From positions 4,693,484 through 4,757,483 of the forward strand of contig NZ_CP151099.1 in the NCBI RefSeq assembly GCF_038096175.1: a DNA stretch of 64,000 nucleotides, read 5' to 3'. This stretch comes from Nostoc sp. UHCC 0302 (GTDB taxonomy: Bacteria > Cyanobacteriota > Cyanobacteriia > Cyanobacteriales > Nostocaceae). The position numbers and the translations under genes were made by a program. A model generated the notes under the pieces. The model searched no databases. It saw only the letters and a program-made list of their open reading frames with translations, and was not told where the DNA came from. Below are positions 1 through 9,661 of this stretch, in pieces (the first letter of the stretch is position 1; every line of letters begins with the position of its first letter).

Positions 1-62
1 TCGAAGAGCGGCTTCTCGTAAGAGTATAATCGCGTCTCTACTACTCCTGAATTCTAATTCTC

Positions 63-260
63 TTACTTACTCCCACGAATTTGTGACAGAGTGTTACCAA
101 ACTGAATTATTTGATGCCAAATATCTTGGGGAGTAATACCAAAACCAATATTTAACAAGACGAGGATTGCAGCAATAGTCAATGCATTGCTCACAGTAGT
201 TTTTAATACTTTCCATAATATTGTGAAGATGATCCAAGCCACAATCAAGGTAACAATCAT
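63..260 (-). CDS. Small hydrophobic membrane protein, unknown function
   Basis: A 65-residue protein with one strong hydrophobic segment at about residues 2-15 and a second at about 24-42, then a short polar tail. I do not recognise a named family. The start is supported by an AAGGA ribosome-binding sequence about 8 bases upstream on the minus strand. Base composition resembles the neighbouring genes. It faces away from aqpZ and stands alone in the visible sequence. It is probably a genuine small inner- or thylakoid-membrane protein, but no role can be assigned. Confidence 0.6.
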   Translation of the reverse strand: MIVTLIVAWIIFTILWKVLKTTVSNALTIAAILVLLNIGFGITPQDIWHQIIQFGNTLSQIRGSK

Positions 261-1136
261 ATATCAATTCCTTGAGAATTGCTTTTAGTAAAAAGCCTAT
301 TTATTCAAAAATGGTAAATCTTTCTCTTGGTAATAACTAATGCTACAAAAGCTTTTGCACGTAGGTTTTAGTAGTTACTAGAGTTAGGACTTAAATGTTA
401 AAATTTTTTGGTAGCACCCGTCTCAATAATTATACCAAAAAGTGGCACAAAAATTTGTGTGTGATGCAGCTTTTTTATGAATTTTCTAACCGACATTCCG
501 CGCCCAGAAGTGGCACAAAACAAAGTAGTAAGTAAATCAAGGTAAGTAGTAAAAATCGGGCGTGTAACCGTTTTCCGAAAGTGTAAATTTGATTATAAGC
601 TTACCTTTACCTGTCCTAATTTTGGATGGTTTACTTTAATGTCACCATGTTTACTAAATAGCCCTTGCCAGAATATGGTAGCAGTGCGCCCCATTAATAC
701 AAGTTTGAACGCAAACTTACTAGAATATCTGCTTTGAGTTGGCTGTCTTCAAAACGAAAGGAGCGCACCCATACTCACTATCCCAAATTGAAATTGGTCT
801 AGTTGATCATCTCCTATTTTTTCTTTGAAATTGTCTATCTAGTCTGAACTCTAATAAAACGGGGTTCATAATGAAAATATTTATGTCCAAAATATTTTCA
901 TTATGCCGTTTAAGCTTAAACTTTGGTACAAATCGTTGAAACTAATTTGTTGCAGGCAGCGGTAGAGACTCCACTGCGCCGCCTATTTGTTAAGAGTTGC
1001 TGAGTTACTGTTGGGATGTATAAAAGCTGATAAGTTTAACGGTGTTGAGGCTAAATCTGTAGTAAGAGATTTAAAAAAATTTCTTAACGCTTAGTTTATA
1101 ACGCTTTCAATCAGTTGCTTAAGCAAGGAGCTGTTT
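261..1136. other. Long intergenic region upstream of aqpZ with repeats
   Basis: About 880 bases with no convincing gene. It holds two exact copies of AGTGGCACAAAA (441-452 and 509-520), a long perfect hairpin (867-905, extended to 857-911), and the presumed promoter of aqpZ. No tRNA or known riboswitch could be recognised by eye. Confidence 0.6.
857..911. repeat. Long perfect inverted repeat (hairpin) upstream of aqpZ
   Basis: The 16-base arm CATAATGAAAATATTT (867-882) is perfectly complementary to 890-905, with a 7-base loop. An outer pair AAACGG (857-862) and CCGTTT (906-911) extends the stem across a 4-base bulge on one side. Such a structure could be a transcription terminator/attenuator, an operator or a small mobile-repeat remnant. 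There is no T-tract after the stem, so a simple intrinsic terminator is not favoured. Confidence 0.75.
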
Positions 1137-1922
1137 ATGATATCACTTTTAACACGATGTCTTGCGGAATTCGTTGGGACATTTGTGCTAGTTCTTGGTG
1201 GATGTGGAAGTGCTGTTTTTGCAGCAGCATTTCCAGATGCAAAAGCCAATGAATTAGGAATTGGCTTTGTAGGTGTTTCTCTGGCTTTTGGTTTAACAGT
1301 GCTAATTATGGCCTATGCAGTTGGTCATATTTCCGGCGCTCATTTTAACCCAGCTGTATCATTTGGTCTTTGGTCAGGAAAGCGTTTTCCAGCCTCAGAA
1401 TTGCTTCCGTACATTATTGCTCAGGTATTGGGAGCAATACTAGCCGCAGGTCTAGTTTATTTAATTGCCACTGGTAAACCAGGATTTACGCTTTCTGGTT
1501 CCAATCCATTAGCGACAAATGGTTTTGGAGAACATTCTCCTGGAGGCTATTCGCTGGCTGCTAGTTTCATTACAGAGGTCGTACTTACCTTCATTTTTTT
1601 AATTGTGATCTTAGGTGCAACAGATGGTCGTGCGCCAAAGGGCTTTGCACCAATTGCTATTGGTTTAGCATTAACACTAATTCATTTGATCAGCATACCT
1701 ATAACGAATACATCGGTTAATCCTGCTCGTAGTACTGGCCCAGCACTTTTTGCTGGTGTAGAACTGTTTAAGCAAGTATGGCTATTTTGGGTAGCTCCAA
1801 TTTTAGGTGCGATATTGGCAGGTCTATTCTATTCAAAGGCTTTAGGTGAATCAGGCGCACCAGTTGTAGGTGAGGCAGAACGTGAAGTTTCGCCCGGTGC
1901 GGATGATTTTTCGCGACGATAG
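1137..1922 (+). CDS. aqpZ: Aquaporin Z (water channel)
   Basis: A 261-residue MIP-family channel of the inner membrane that carries water across the membrane by osmotic gradient. Both signature boxes are present: NPA at residues 71-73 (HFNPAVS) and NPAR at 195-198 ([11 protein letters not shown]). The selectivity-filter positions match the water-specific type as I align it to E. coli AqpZ: Phe51, His183, Thr192, Arg198. Six membrane segments and two half-helices can be traced. The length is slightly above the usual 230 because of a charged C-terminal tail of about 25 residues. The ATG is preceded by AAGGAG at a good distance. It is monocistronic, with a long upstream region that contains a large hairpin. 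Confidence 0.95.
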   Translation: MISLLTRCLAEFVGTFVLVLGGCGSAVFAAAFPDAKANELGIGFVGVSLAFGLTVLIMAYAVGHISGAHFNPAVSFGLWSGKRFPASELLPYIIAQVLGAILAAGLVYLIATGKPGFTLSGSNPLATNGFGEHSPGGYSLAASFITEVVLTFIFLIVILGATDGRAPKGFAPIAIGLALTLIHLISIPITNTSVNPARSTGPALFAGVELFKQVWLFWVAPILGAILAGLFYSKALGESGAPVVGEAEREVSPGADDFSRR

Positions 1923-1975
1923 TAAAGAAAAAGCAGCCCAAGAAATAATTAAGACAGTCAGTTGAATATAGTAGC

Positions 1976-2004
1976 GCGATCGCAAAAATTACTGTTGCGA
2001 TCGC
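1976..2004. terminator. Hairpin built from two HIP1 sites between aqpZ and dxr
   Basis: GCGATCGCAA (1976-1985) pairs with TTGCGATCGC (1995-2004) around a 9-base loop. It lies between the converging ends of aqpZ and dxr, so a bidirectional termination role is plausible. There is no T-tract, so this is inference from position and structure. Confidence 0.4.
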
Positions 2005-2213
2005 ATACAGGCAATTGCTTTACCTTCCATTATCCCGGTGATGAGTTAATGGCTGTTTGCTAGTCTGTTGAAAGTTGGCTTTTAGGAAAAGTTTATAAAA
2101 ATATCTTGATTTATTCGTAAATATATAAACTATGAATCGATAGAAGATGACAGTGCTGAGGGTGGTTTATTTAAATCACCATCCTCACCAGTGTCTTCCT
2201 ATTTTCAAGCTGT

Positions 2214-3410
2214 TCAACGTAAAGAAATTATTGGCGTATGAGTTGCCAATTTTTCAGTTGCAGTTAAAACTTCTTGTCTTGCCCATGTATCTGCTGCCAA
2301 AATGTCATTTAAAGAAGGATTTACACAGTTATTATTTTGATGGCGATCGCAAACCCATTCAATACATCGAGGAATATCTAAAAATCGAATTTTCTCTTCT
2401 AAAAATAACGCTACAGCTTGTTCATTTGCGGCATTTAATACAGCCGGCATCGAACCACCAGCTTTACCAGCAGCATAAGCTAACTGCATACAAGGATACT
2501 TCTGATGATCTGGTTCCCGGAAGGTTAAATTTCCAGCTTTCACCAAATCTAGTCGTTCCCAGTTGGTATAGATGCGCTCAGGCCAAGATAACGCATACAG
2601 CAGAGGTAGACGCATATCCGGCCAACCGAGTTGCGCTAAAACTGAGGTATCTTGCAGTTCAATCAACGAGTGAATAATACTTTGGGGATGAATGACAATT
2701 TCGATATCTTTATAATCCAAGCCAAACAAGAAGTGAGCCTCAATCACTTCCAGTCCCTTATTCATCAAAGTAGCTGAGTCTACTGTGATTTTACGCCCCA
2801 TCGACCAATTAGGATGTTTCAGGGCATCAGCAACCGTCACTTCTGCTAACTTTTCTACATCCCAATCTCGAAAAGCCCCACCAGATGCAGTGAGCAAAAT
2901 CCGCCGCAAGCCTCCCTTTGGTACACCTTGGAGGCATTGAAATATTGCAGAATGCTCGGAATCAGCTGGTAATAATTTGACACCGTGTTTTTCGACTAGG
3001 GGTAAAACCACAGGGCCGCCGGCAATCAGGGTTTCTTTATTGGCTAAGGCAATATCTTTACCCGCTTCTATAGCTGCGATGGTGGGTAGCAAGCCAGCAC
3101 AACCAACGATACCCGTAACAACCGTTTGGGCATCACCATAGCGGGCAACTTCTATGACTCCGGCTTCGCCAGCCAGAAGAATCGGTTGGGGATCAAGGTC
3201 TTTGATGGCTTCTTTGAGTGCTGGCAATTGCTCTTCTGAACAAATCGCTGCTATTTTTGGTCGAAACTGCCGAATCTGAGCCGCTAACATTTCCATATTG
3301 CGCCCAGCTGCCAATCCCACAATCCGAAACTGATCTGGGTACTGAGTGACAATATCTAAAGTCTGAGTACCAATAGAACCAGTGGAACCAACAAGAGTAA
3401 TCGCTTTCAC
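2214..3410 (-). CDS. dxr: 1-deoxy-D-xylulose 5-phosphate reductoisomerase
   Basis: Converts 1-deoxy-D-xylulose 5-phosphate to 2-C-methyl-D-erythritol 4-phosphate with NADPH, the committed step of the MEP isoprenoid pathway that feeds carotenoids, phytol and quinone tails. The N-terminal NADPH site [14 protein letters not shown] is clear. The metal- and substrate-binding stretches [21 protein letters not shown] and the [10 protein letters not shown] region are intact. The frame stays open upstream to a TTG at 3434, but I chose the GTG at 3410. That start gives the family-typical N-terminus ([14 protein letters not shown]) and 398 residues, close to the usual 385-400. No operon partner is visible. 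Confidence 0.95.
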   Translation of the reverse strand: MKAITLVGSTGSIGTQTLDIVTQYPDQFRIVGLAAGRNMEMLAAQIRQFRPKIAAICSEEQLPALKEAIKDLDPQPILLAGEAGVIEVARYGDAQTVVTGIVGCAGLLPTIAAIEAGKDIALANKETLIAGGPVVLPLVEKHGVKLLPADSEHSAIFQCLQGVPKGGLRRILLTASGGAFRDWDVEKLAEVTVADALKHPNWSMGRKITVDSATLMNKGLEVIEAHFLFGLDYKDIEIVIHPQSIIHSLIELQDTSVLAQLGWPDMRLPLLYALSWPERIYTNWERLDLVKAGNLTFREPDHQKYPCMQLAYAAGKAGGSMPAVLNAANEQAVALFLEEKIRFLDIPRCIEWVCDRHQNNNCVNPSLNDILAADTWARQEVLTATEKLATHTPIISLR

Positions 3411-3871
3411 AATTGTTTCAGGATTTACAGACAACTCTCACTATAAATTGCTTAGGACTCATTATTATAAGAAGAATTCAGAGAGAACTCTGTAGACGCT
3501 TCTGCGACTTTTGCCGCTCAGAAGTTCAAAGAGGCAGAATTCAGGAGCCCGAAGAAAAGCTGGGGAGCAAGGGTGCAGAGGAAGGAGATAGCCGAAGTGT
3601 GACGCAAAAAAACGAAAATTTCTGTAAAGTCCTTAAATCAGGCAATTTTTATATAAATAGACAAAATATGTGTTCCTAAATACTATAAATATAATTGCTG
3701 AAAATTTAAGCAAGGATAATCAAATAAGAAATACTCGCAATTAATTGTCAGTATATTCAGTTTGTAATTTAGGTGTAGAGGATTGAAAGTGCAAAATGTT
3801 ACTCATAAATTGCTGTGTTACAGCCATAGGTAAAAGCATGCATAAAGGAGTCTGTTGAAACACTCAAACCT
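3411..3871. other. Intergenic region between divergent dxr and the GT-C cluster
   Basis: About 440 bases that must hold the promoters of dxr (minus) and of the membrane-protein gene at 3872 (plus). The 3440-3610 part is purine-rich with short repeated AGAATTC/GAAG motifs. No gene is supported. A good AAGGAG ribosome-binding site lies at 3844-3849. Confidence 0.5.
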
Positions 3872-5179
3872 ATGGCAAAAGTTCAGATAGTTATAAGTAA
3901 AATTTTGTGGAAAAACGATTTCCTCTTTCCCGCAACAATGTGGTTTGTCAGCCGGATGTTTATTTGGACAACCATGTTGCTGATTGCGCCAAATATGCCA
4001 TCACCAGCAGAAGGAACTACATCTCATTTTGGTTGGGGGGTTTTTGACGCTTGGGATAGTATACATTACCGGGCGATCGCCACTACTGGATATGAATTCG
4101 TCAATGACGGTAAACAGCATAATCTAGCTTTTTTTCCCCTGTTTCCCTTAAGCATTTGGGGTTTGATGAAACTGGGGTTGCCGTTTGAACTAGCTGGGAC
4201 GCTGGTGAATAACTTGGCATTTTTGGCAGCCCTTTACTGTTTGTTTTTCTGGGTAAAGGAGCATTATGGCCTTAATGCAGCACAGTGGTCTACTGCTGTG
4301 GTTTCTTGGTATCCATCTGCGATGTTTACGGGGGTGATTTACACAGAGGGGCTGTATTTGTTTTTGAGTACAGCTGCTTTGCGGGCGTTTGATCAAAAGC
4401 AGTATGGCTGGACTGCCCTTTGGGGTGCGATCGCTACAGCAACGCGTCCTACAGGTATGGCACTAATTCCAGCATTGGCGATCGCTGCTTGGAAAGAACG
4501 CAGACCACCCGTAGCCTATATTGCTGGTATAACTACCGCGATCGGAATACTTCTGTTCAGTCTGTACTGCGCGATTTCTTTTGGTGACCCTCTAGCATTT
4601 ATCGAAGCACAACGGGGATGGCGGCCTTCTCTGGGATTTGACTGGCAGGGTTGGTTAAATATGGTCATGCAGATTGTAGTTGGCACAAATAATTGGCAAT
4701 ATGGTTGGATTCAAGGCCCATCTGGCGGAATTAAAAACCCTTGGTATCCTCTGTTGTTTGCCACGATTGTTAATAGTGGCTATTTTTTGTGGCGCTTCCG
4801 AAAACATTTCAATTCTGTGAAATTAATTTATAGCTTTTACGCTTTAGTCTTGTTTTTGTTAATCGTAGCCAACGAACAATTGATTAATAACTTGCTCAAC
4901 GCTTTTATGGTCTTGGGTGGCAGCTACGTGTTGTGGCATTTACGCACGCAACTAACCCCAGTGACTTTTATTTACGGCTTTTGTGGTATAGGTTTGCTGC
5001 TTGCCTCTGGAGGTACGATTTCCTTAAGTCGTCTTGCTTATGGCATTGTGCCTCTGAGCGTAGCCATAGGTATAGTACTATCTCGCCATCCTCGTCAGGG
5101 ATATTTAATATTGGGTTTGTTTGTCACATTACTTGCCAAGATAGCTGTAGGATTTGCCCAAGAACATTGGGTAGGCTAA
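3872..5179 (+). CDS. PIG-V-like polytopic glycosyltransferase (GT-C fold), copy 1
   Basis: A 435-residue protein with about 10-12 membrane segments. Near residue 60 it carries the motif FDAWDSIHYRAIATTGYEF, which resembles the acidic first-loop motif (WDxxxYxxIAxxGY) of PIG-V-type mannosyltransferases that use polyprenyl-phosphate sugars. Later conserved stretches include GLPFELAGTLVNNLAFLAAL and ATATRPTG. It is preceded by AAGGAG. The next gene is a clear paralogue, so this is one half of a tandem duplication. A likely role is adding a sugar to a lipid-linked or surface glycan on the outer face of the cytoplasmic membrane. The sugar and acceptor cannot be read from the sequence. Confidence 0.8.
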   Translation: MAKVQIVISKILWKNDFLFPATMWFVSRMFIWTTMLLIAPNMPSPAEGTTSHFGWGVFDAWDSIHYRAIATTGYEFVNDGKQHNLAFFPLFPLSIWGLMKLGLPFELAGTLVNNLAFLAALYCLFFWVKEHYGLNAAQWSTAVVSWYPSAMFTGVIYTEGLYLFLSTAALRAFDQKQYGWTALWGAIATATRPTGMALIPALAIAAWKERRPPVAYIAGITTAIGILLFSLYCAISFGDPLAFIEAQRGWRPSLGFDWQGWLNMVMQIVVGTNNWQYGWIQGPSGGIKNPWYPLLFATIVNSGYFLWRFRKHFNSVKLIYSFYALVLFLLIVANEQLINNLLNAFMVLGGSYVLWHLRTQLTPVTFIYGFCGIGLLLASGGTISLSRLAYGIVPLSVAIGIVLSRHPRQGYLILGLFVTLLAKIAVGFAQEHWVG

Positions 5180-5296
5180 AAAGACACAAAAGATTTTGAA
5201 TGGACATCATTGTTTGTTTCCATATAATCTTTCTCGTCTACTTTTTTGGGTAATATATCCGTTTTTATTTTCATAATATCTCAGGCATTTAATTAG

Positions 5297-6556
5297 ATGT
5301 TTAAACACAGAGATGTATGGGTAAATGGTTTATTTTTTGCTTTAGCGATGTGGCTGTGTAGCAGATTGATTATCGCTGCTGCAATGTTTTTAATTACGCC
5401 TTTGCTTCCGACCCCATCAAATGGTGTACCTGCAACATTAAGCTGGGATACCTTCTTTGCTTGGGATAGCCTTTTATATAAAAAAATTGCAACTTCTGGT
5501 TACGATTATTCACTAGAAAGAAAAGAATATTTAGTTGCTTTTTTCCCTTTATTTCCCTTGTTAAGCCGTGCAGTCATGAGCATCGGATTGCCCTTTGAAG
5601 TGGCAGGCACGCTAGTCAATAATCTAGCATTTTTAGCAGCGCTGATTGTCTTGTACGCTTGGATAAATGAGCGTCATGGAATGATTACAGCCCGCTGGGT
5701 AACGGCTGTATTGGCGTGGTTTCCGCAGTCTTTATTTGGTACAGTTATTTACTCAGAAGGAGTATATCTCTTATTCAGTACAGCAGCTTTACGGGCTTTT
5801 GATCACAAACAAAATGGCTGGACAGCTCTTTGGGGTGCTATGGCTACTGCAACGCGTCCCACCGGCATAGCAATGATCCCCGCATTTTTACTTGTATCTT
5901 GGAAAGAACGCAGAGGCATAAAAGCTTACTTAGCGAGTTTAGCTACCGCTGGTGGTTTATTTCTCTACAGTTTGTATTGCAAAATTCAATTTGGCGATGC
6001 TTTGGCATTCATTAATGCACAAAAAGCATGGCGTCCCTCATTGGGTTTTGATTGGCAGGGGTGGTGGAAAATGCTCATGCAAATTACAATTGGCGCAGCA
6101 AATTGGAAATATGGCTGGATTAAAGACCCCTTGCATCCAGTGTTGTTTGGCATTATTTTAAGTTGTGGTTATATTTTATGGCGCTGCCATCAACGGTTAG
6201 GTACTGTTGCGGTGGGTTACGGCTTTGCTAGTTTAATTTTACTTCTATGGCTACTGGCAGGAGATCCATTAATTAATACAGTGACAGTTTTCGGTGGTGC
6301 TTATTTGTTATGGCATTTCCGCACACAATTAACTTCAATCACTGTGATTTATGGTTTTTGCGGTTTGGCGTTAATTTTCGCCTCTGGAGGAACTTGGTCA
6401 CTTAGCCGTATCGCTTACGGTATTGTTTCACTAAGCGTAGCCTTGGGGATGTTATTTTCTCGTCACCCTCGTTGGGGATACCTAACGCTGCCGTTTTTTG
6501 CCATCTTACTTGCTAGCTTTACTATACGATTTTCCCAAAAACTCTGGGTAGGGTAG
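5297..6556 (+). CDS. PIG-V-like polytopic glycosyltransferase (GT-C fold), copy 2
   Basis: A 419-residue paralogue of the preceding gene, with the same membrane topology and the same landmarks in order: FFAWDSLLYKKIATSGYDY, GLPFEVAGTLVNNLAFLAAL, NGWTALWGAMATATRPTG, RPSLGFDWQGWW, and a C-terminal AYGIVSLSVALG...SRHPRWGY. The two copies also share the final WVG. The catalytic-type Asp in the WD motif is kept in both. The 117-base gap between the copies is AT-rich. Divergence is spread along the whole length, so the duplication is old, and the copies may act on different acceptors or sugars. Confidence 0.8.
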   Translation: MFKHRDVWVNGLFFALAMWLCSRLIIAAAMFLITPLLPTPSNGVPATLSWDTFFAWDSLLYKKIATSGYDYSLERKEYLVAFFPLFPLLSRAVMSIGLPFEVAGTLVNNLAFLAALIVLYAWINERHGMITARWVTAVLAWFPQSLFGTVIYSEGVYLLFSTAALRAFDHKQNGWTALWGAMATATRPTGIAMIPAFLLVSWKERRGIKAYLASLATAGGLFLYSLYCKIQFGDALAFINAQKAWRPSLGFDWQGWWKMLMQITIGAANWKYGWIKDPLHPVLFGIILSCGYILWRCHQRLGTVAVGYGFASLILLLWLLAGDPLINTVTVFGGAYLLWHFRTQLTSITVIYGFCGLALIFASGGTWSLSRIAYGIVSLSVALGMLFSRHPRWGYLTLPFFAILLASFTIRFSQKLWVG

Positions 6557-6601
6557 AGCATGAAATCAACAGATGAGAAGATATAGAGAAATTAGAAATA
6601 A

Positions 6602-8014
6602 GTGTTGTTATTTAGCGTGAGAAAACAACTTATTGAGCTAAACGCCGTTGGTTGGATGACTGGTGTGAGTGCCTTAATTTTGTTTGGTTGTAGTAGTTTC
6701 CGACATACGGTGTTTCAGTCGGGAGTTTTCGATTTAGGAATTTATGACCAAGTTATTTACTTAATCAGCCAAGGACAACCGCCTATTTCCTCTTTTTTAG
6801 GCTTTCATCACATGGGTAATCATGCAGCTTGGGCAGTATACCCATTGGCTTTACTGTACAAAATTTACCCAAGCCCTTACTGGTTGTTAGCTGTGCAAGC
6901 AGGGGTATTGGCTTTGGGTGCTGTCCCTACTTGGTATCTCGCCCTACAAGCAGGGTTAAAAGAATCCCAAGCATTAATAATTGCAGCAGTTTACTTGCTA
7001 AACCCGCTAGTCTTTAATGTCAATTTGTTTGAATTTCACCCAGAAGTGATGGCTGTTCCTGTGCTGCTAGGGGTGGTTTTGGCGGCGCGGCGAAATCAGA
7101 TAGGGTGGTTTTGTCTAGGCATTATTTTTATTTTGGGCTGTAAAGCTGTATTATCGCTAACAGTTGCGATGATGGGCATCTGGCTGCTCGTGTTTGAAAA
7201 GCGGCGCATATGTGGTGTATTTGCCTTAATTGCTGGTATTAGCTGGTTTTTAATTGCTAGCCAGGTAATTATTCCGTTATTTAGCAATAATGAAGTAGCA
7301 GCAGTAGCACGTTACAGCTATCTGGGTAGCTCAGTATTAGAGATTGTTAGGAATTTGTTTTTGAAACCCTATTTGATATTGGGTAGGGTATTTTCACTAG
7401 AGACTTTAGAATATTTGCTACTGCTAGTTGCGCCCTTGATTTGGGGACTTGCACCAAGACATTTAACTCCTCTAGTAAGTGCTATACCAGCTCTGGTTTT
7501 GAATATTCTTTCCGATGAGCAAATGCAAAGAGACTTAATTCATCAGTACTCTTTGCCAATATTACCTTTTTTGATACTGGCTGTAATTTCTAGGGTAGCT
7601 ACTGGTAGAGGATGGCTACGAACTAGACGGGTAATGAGCTTGTGGGCGTTAGTGGCATTTATAGTACTAGCAAAGTATGGCTTTTTTTGGTCACGATATC
7701 TGAGAACAATCGATACTTGGCAAGCAACAAGAGAAGCGATCGCCCAAATTCACACTAAAGGTGCTGTTTTAACTACCCACAGTATTGCACCTCATGTAAC
7801 CCACCGACGCACAGTCCAATTTGTCGATGATATCAGTGGCGCTCCATCTGATTTTGTCCCATTTGAGTATATATTGCTGAATGTGCGCCACCCAGATGGT
7901 ACTCGTAATCCAGAGTTTGCTGCCAACTTAGTAAATCAACTTAAAAAGAATCAATTGTTTCAACTGGGCTATCAGCGTGATGATGTTTACTTGTTTGTGA
8001 AACAGTCTCCATAA
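6602..8014 (+). CDS. DUF2079 polytopic membrane protein
   Basis: A 470-residue membrane protein starting at GTG. The early region (FQSGVFDLGIYDQVIYLISQ, then FLGFHHMGNHAAW) is the hallmark of DUF2079, a family distantly related to GT-C glycosyltransferases and common in cyanobacteria and actinobacteria. About 9-11 membrane segments are visible, followed by a soluble C-terminal part of about 80 residues that ends in VYLFVKQ, typical of the family. It starts 45 bases after the PIG-V-like copy 2 and is probably cotranscribed with it. Its function is unproven; transfer of a lipid-linked sugar is inferred from the family and its neighbours. Confidence 0.85.
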   Translation: MLLFSVRKQLIELNAVGWMTGVSALILFGCSSFRHTVFQSGVFDLGIYDQVIYLISQGQPPISSFLGFHHMGNHAAWAVYPLALLYKIYPSPYWLLAVQAGVLALGAVPTWYLALQAGLKESQALIIAAVYLLNPLVFNVNLFEFHPEVMAVPVLLGVVLAARRNQIGWFCLGIIFILGCKAVLSLTVAMMGIWLLVFEKRRICGVFALIAGISWFLIASQVIIPLFSNNEVAAVARYSYLGSSVLEIVRNLFLKPYLILGRVFSLETLEYLLLLVAPLIWGLAPRHLTPLVSAIPALVLNILSDEQMQRDLIHQYSLPILPFLILAVISRVATGRGWLRTRRVMSLWALVAFIVLAKYGFFWSRYLRTIDTWQATREAIAQIHTKGAVLTTHSIAPHVTHRRTVQFVDDISGAPSDFVPFEYILLNVRHPDGTRNPEFAANLVNQLKKNQLFQLGYQRDDVYLFVKQSP

Positions 8015-8106
8015 ACTGATACTATTTTTGGCTGAAAAATGCTTGGAATATAGGCAGTTGCTTACATTTGTTATTGCCTAAATCCCAAATCCAAAACTGT
8101 ACAGGT

Positions 8107-9606
8107 ATGCCCAAACTTAAAAATATCTTTTTTAACCTGTTAATCATAGCTTTCTTGGTTTGCTTTGTATTAGCTATCAGGTTCAAACCAATCACGCAAG
8201 CTTTTGAACTAGATTATGATGAAGGGCTGAACTTAATTAAAGCACTTCTCTATTCGCAAGGTTTTTCTCTTTACACCGAAATTTGGAGCGATCAACCACC
8301 TCTTTTCACTGTCCTTTTATCATTATGGTTAAGTTTGTTTGGACAGTCTGTTGTTGCTGCACGCCTTTTAGTACTAATATTTTCAGCACTGTTGATGTGG
8401 TGCTTCTATCAAATCATTCGCCGCGAACTCGGAATTATACCAGCTCTTGTAGCAACAGTTTTTCTATTAACTTCCTGGCTATTTATTCGGATTAGTATTT
8501 CTGTAATGATTGGCATTCCATCAATATCACTGGCAATGCTTTCTATTTACCTTATCACTCTCTATAAACAGCATGATCAAAAGCGTTTCTTGATTTTATC
8601 TGGAATTTCACTAGCAATATCATTACAAACTAAGTTATTTACTATTTTTTTGATTCCTTTAATCTTATTTTATATCACCGATTTTAAATTTAACTTGGTT
8701 CAAGAAAATAAACACAAAAGACTATTATTTAATACCTTTGTTTTTTGGTTAACCCCTCTTCTGCTTCTTTATACTGTTATTTTATGTGCGTTTCAACAAT
8801 TTTATAATTATAAACAGATATTTCAATCTCATTTAAATCAACCAACAGAACTAGGATTAGCAAATTTTAATAATTTGAATTTTATACTTGATATGATTAG
8901 TCAAGATTATGACTACATATTTTTATCTTCTATCGGTATATTAGCAATTTTTTGGAAAAAAAAAATAAATGGTCTTTTCCCTCTAACTTGGTTAGGAACG
9001 GCAATATTAATTTTATTTAACTATAAACCAATTTGGTATCATCACTACCCCTTACTTGCTATTCCTATTTGCTGGCTAGCTGCTTATGGAGTTGCTTTAT
9101 TAATTGATTGCTTTTCTCAAAGCTGGAATCGAAATCTCAAGTTATGGAATATTAAAAAGCTAATATTCCCAAGTTTGGTAGTAGGATTATTAGTTGTTTT
9201 AATAATTGCAACTCCTCCTAATACTAAAGGAACTCCTGCGAAAAATTTAGAATTAATGCAACTTGTATTAAAACACAAGAGTTCTACCCAATGGCTGTTT
9301 ACAGACCGTCCAATTTACGCTTTTTATGCTGGTTTGCGTGTTCCTCCAGAAATCGCAGTAATCTCATATAAACGACTAAACTCAGGTAGCTTAACAACTA
9401 AAGATATACTGGCTGTTTTACAGAATTATCGCCCTGAACAAATCGTCCTTGCCCGATGGAATTCTATAATCAAGGGTGATAATAAAATTATGGATTATAT
9501 TCATGAAAATTACTCCAGAACTTATATTAATAAAGAAGGGACGGAGGAGCATTACATACTATCAATTAATAATAAAAATAGTAAAAAGTTGAAACTGAGA
9601 AATTAA
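8107..9606 (+). CDS. Family-39-like glycosyltransferase (ArnT/PMT type)
   Basis: A 499-residue polytopic protein. The first periplasmic loop holds the acidic motif ELDYDEGLN followed by WSDQPPLFTVLLSL, the pattern of PMT/ArnT-type (PF13231) GT-C enzymes that move sugars from polyprenyl phosphate to lipids or proteins. About ten membrane segments are followed by a soluble tail (about 400-499). An in-frame TTG at 8068 would add 13 polar residues. The ATG at 8107 places a normal signal-anchor (MPKLKNIFFNLLIIAFLV) at the N-terminus and is preferred. The coding sequence is markedly more AT-rich than its neighbours, which may indicate different ancestry. Confidence 0.8.
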   Translation: MPKLKNIFFNLLIIAFLVCFVLAIRFKPITQAFELDYDEGLNLIKALLYSQGFSLYTEIWSDQPPLFTVLLSLWLSLFGQSVVAARLLVLIFSALLMWCFYQIIRRELGIIPALVATVFLLTSWLFIRISISVMIGIPSISLAMLSIYLITLYKQHDQKRFLILSGISLAISLQTKLFTIFLIPLILFYITDFKFNLVQENKHKRLLFNTFVFWLTPLLLLYTVILCAFQQFYNYKQIFQSHLNQPTELGLANFNNLNFILDMISQDYDYIFLSSIGILAIFWKKKINGLFPLTWLGTAILILFNYKPIWYHHYPLLAIPICWLAAYGVALLIDCFSQSWNRNLKLWNIKKLIFPSLVVGLLVVLIIATPPNTKGTPAKNLELMQLVLKHKSSTQWLFTDRPIYAFYAGLRVPPEIAVISYKRLNSGSLTTKDILAVLQNYRPEQIVLARWNSIIKGDNKIMDYIHENYSRTYINKEGTEEHYILSINNKNSKKLKLRN

Positions 9607-9661
9607 ATAGGTAGAGAGAGTAATTTGGCAGTTATTTACCCAAAATTAATATTTAATTACG

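Noticed and set aside
2147-2677. 176-codon open frame on the plus strand
   Set aside because: It lies opposite dxr, whose motifs are unmistakable; the frame is a shadow of the reverse strand with no recognisable protein.
3413-3679. 88-codon plus-strand frame upstream of the first GT-C gene
   Set aside because: It overlaps the start of dxr, has low-complexity acidic/basic composition and no similarity.
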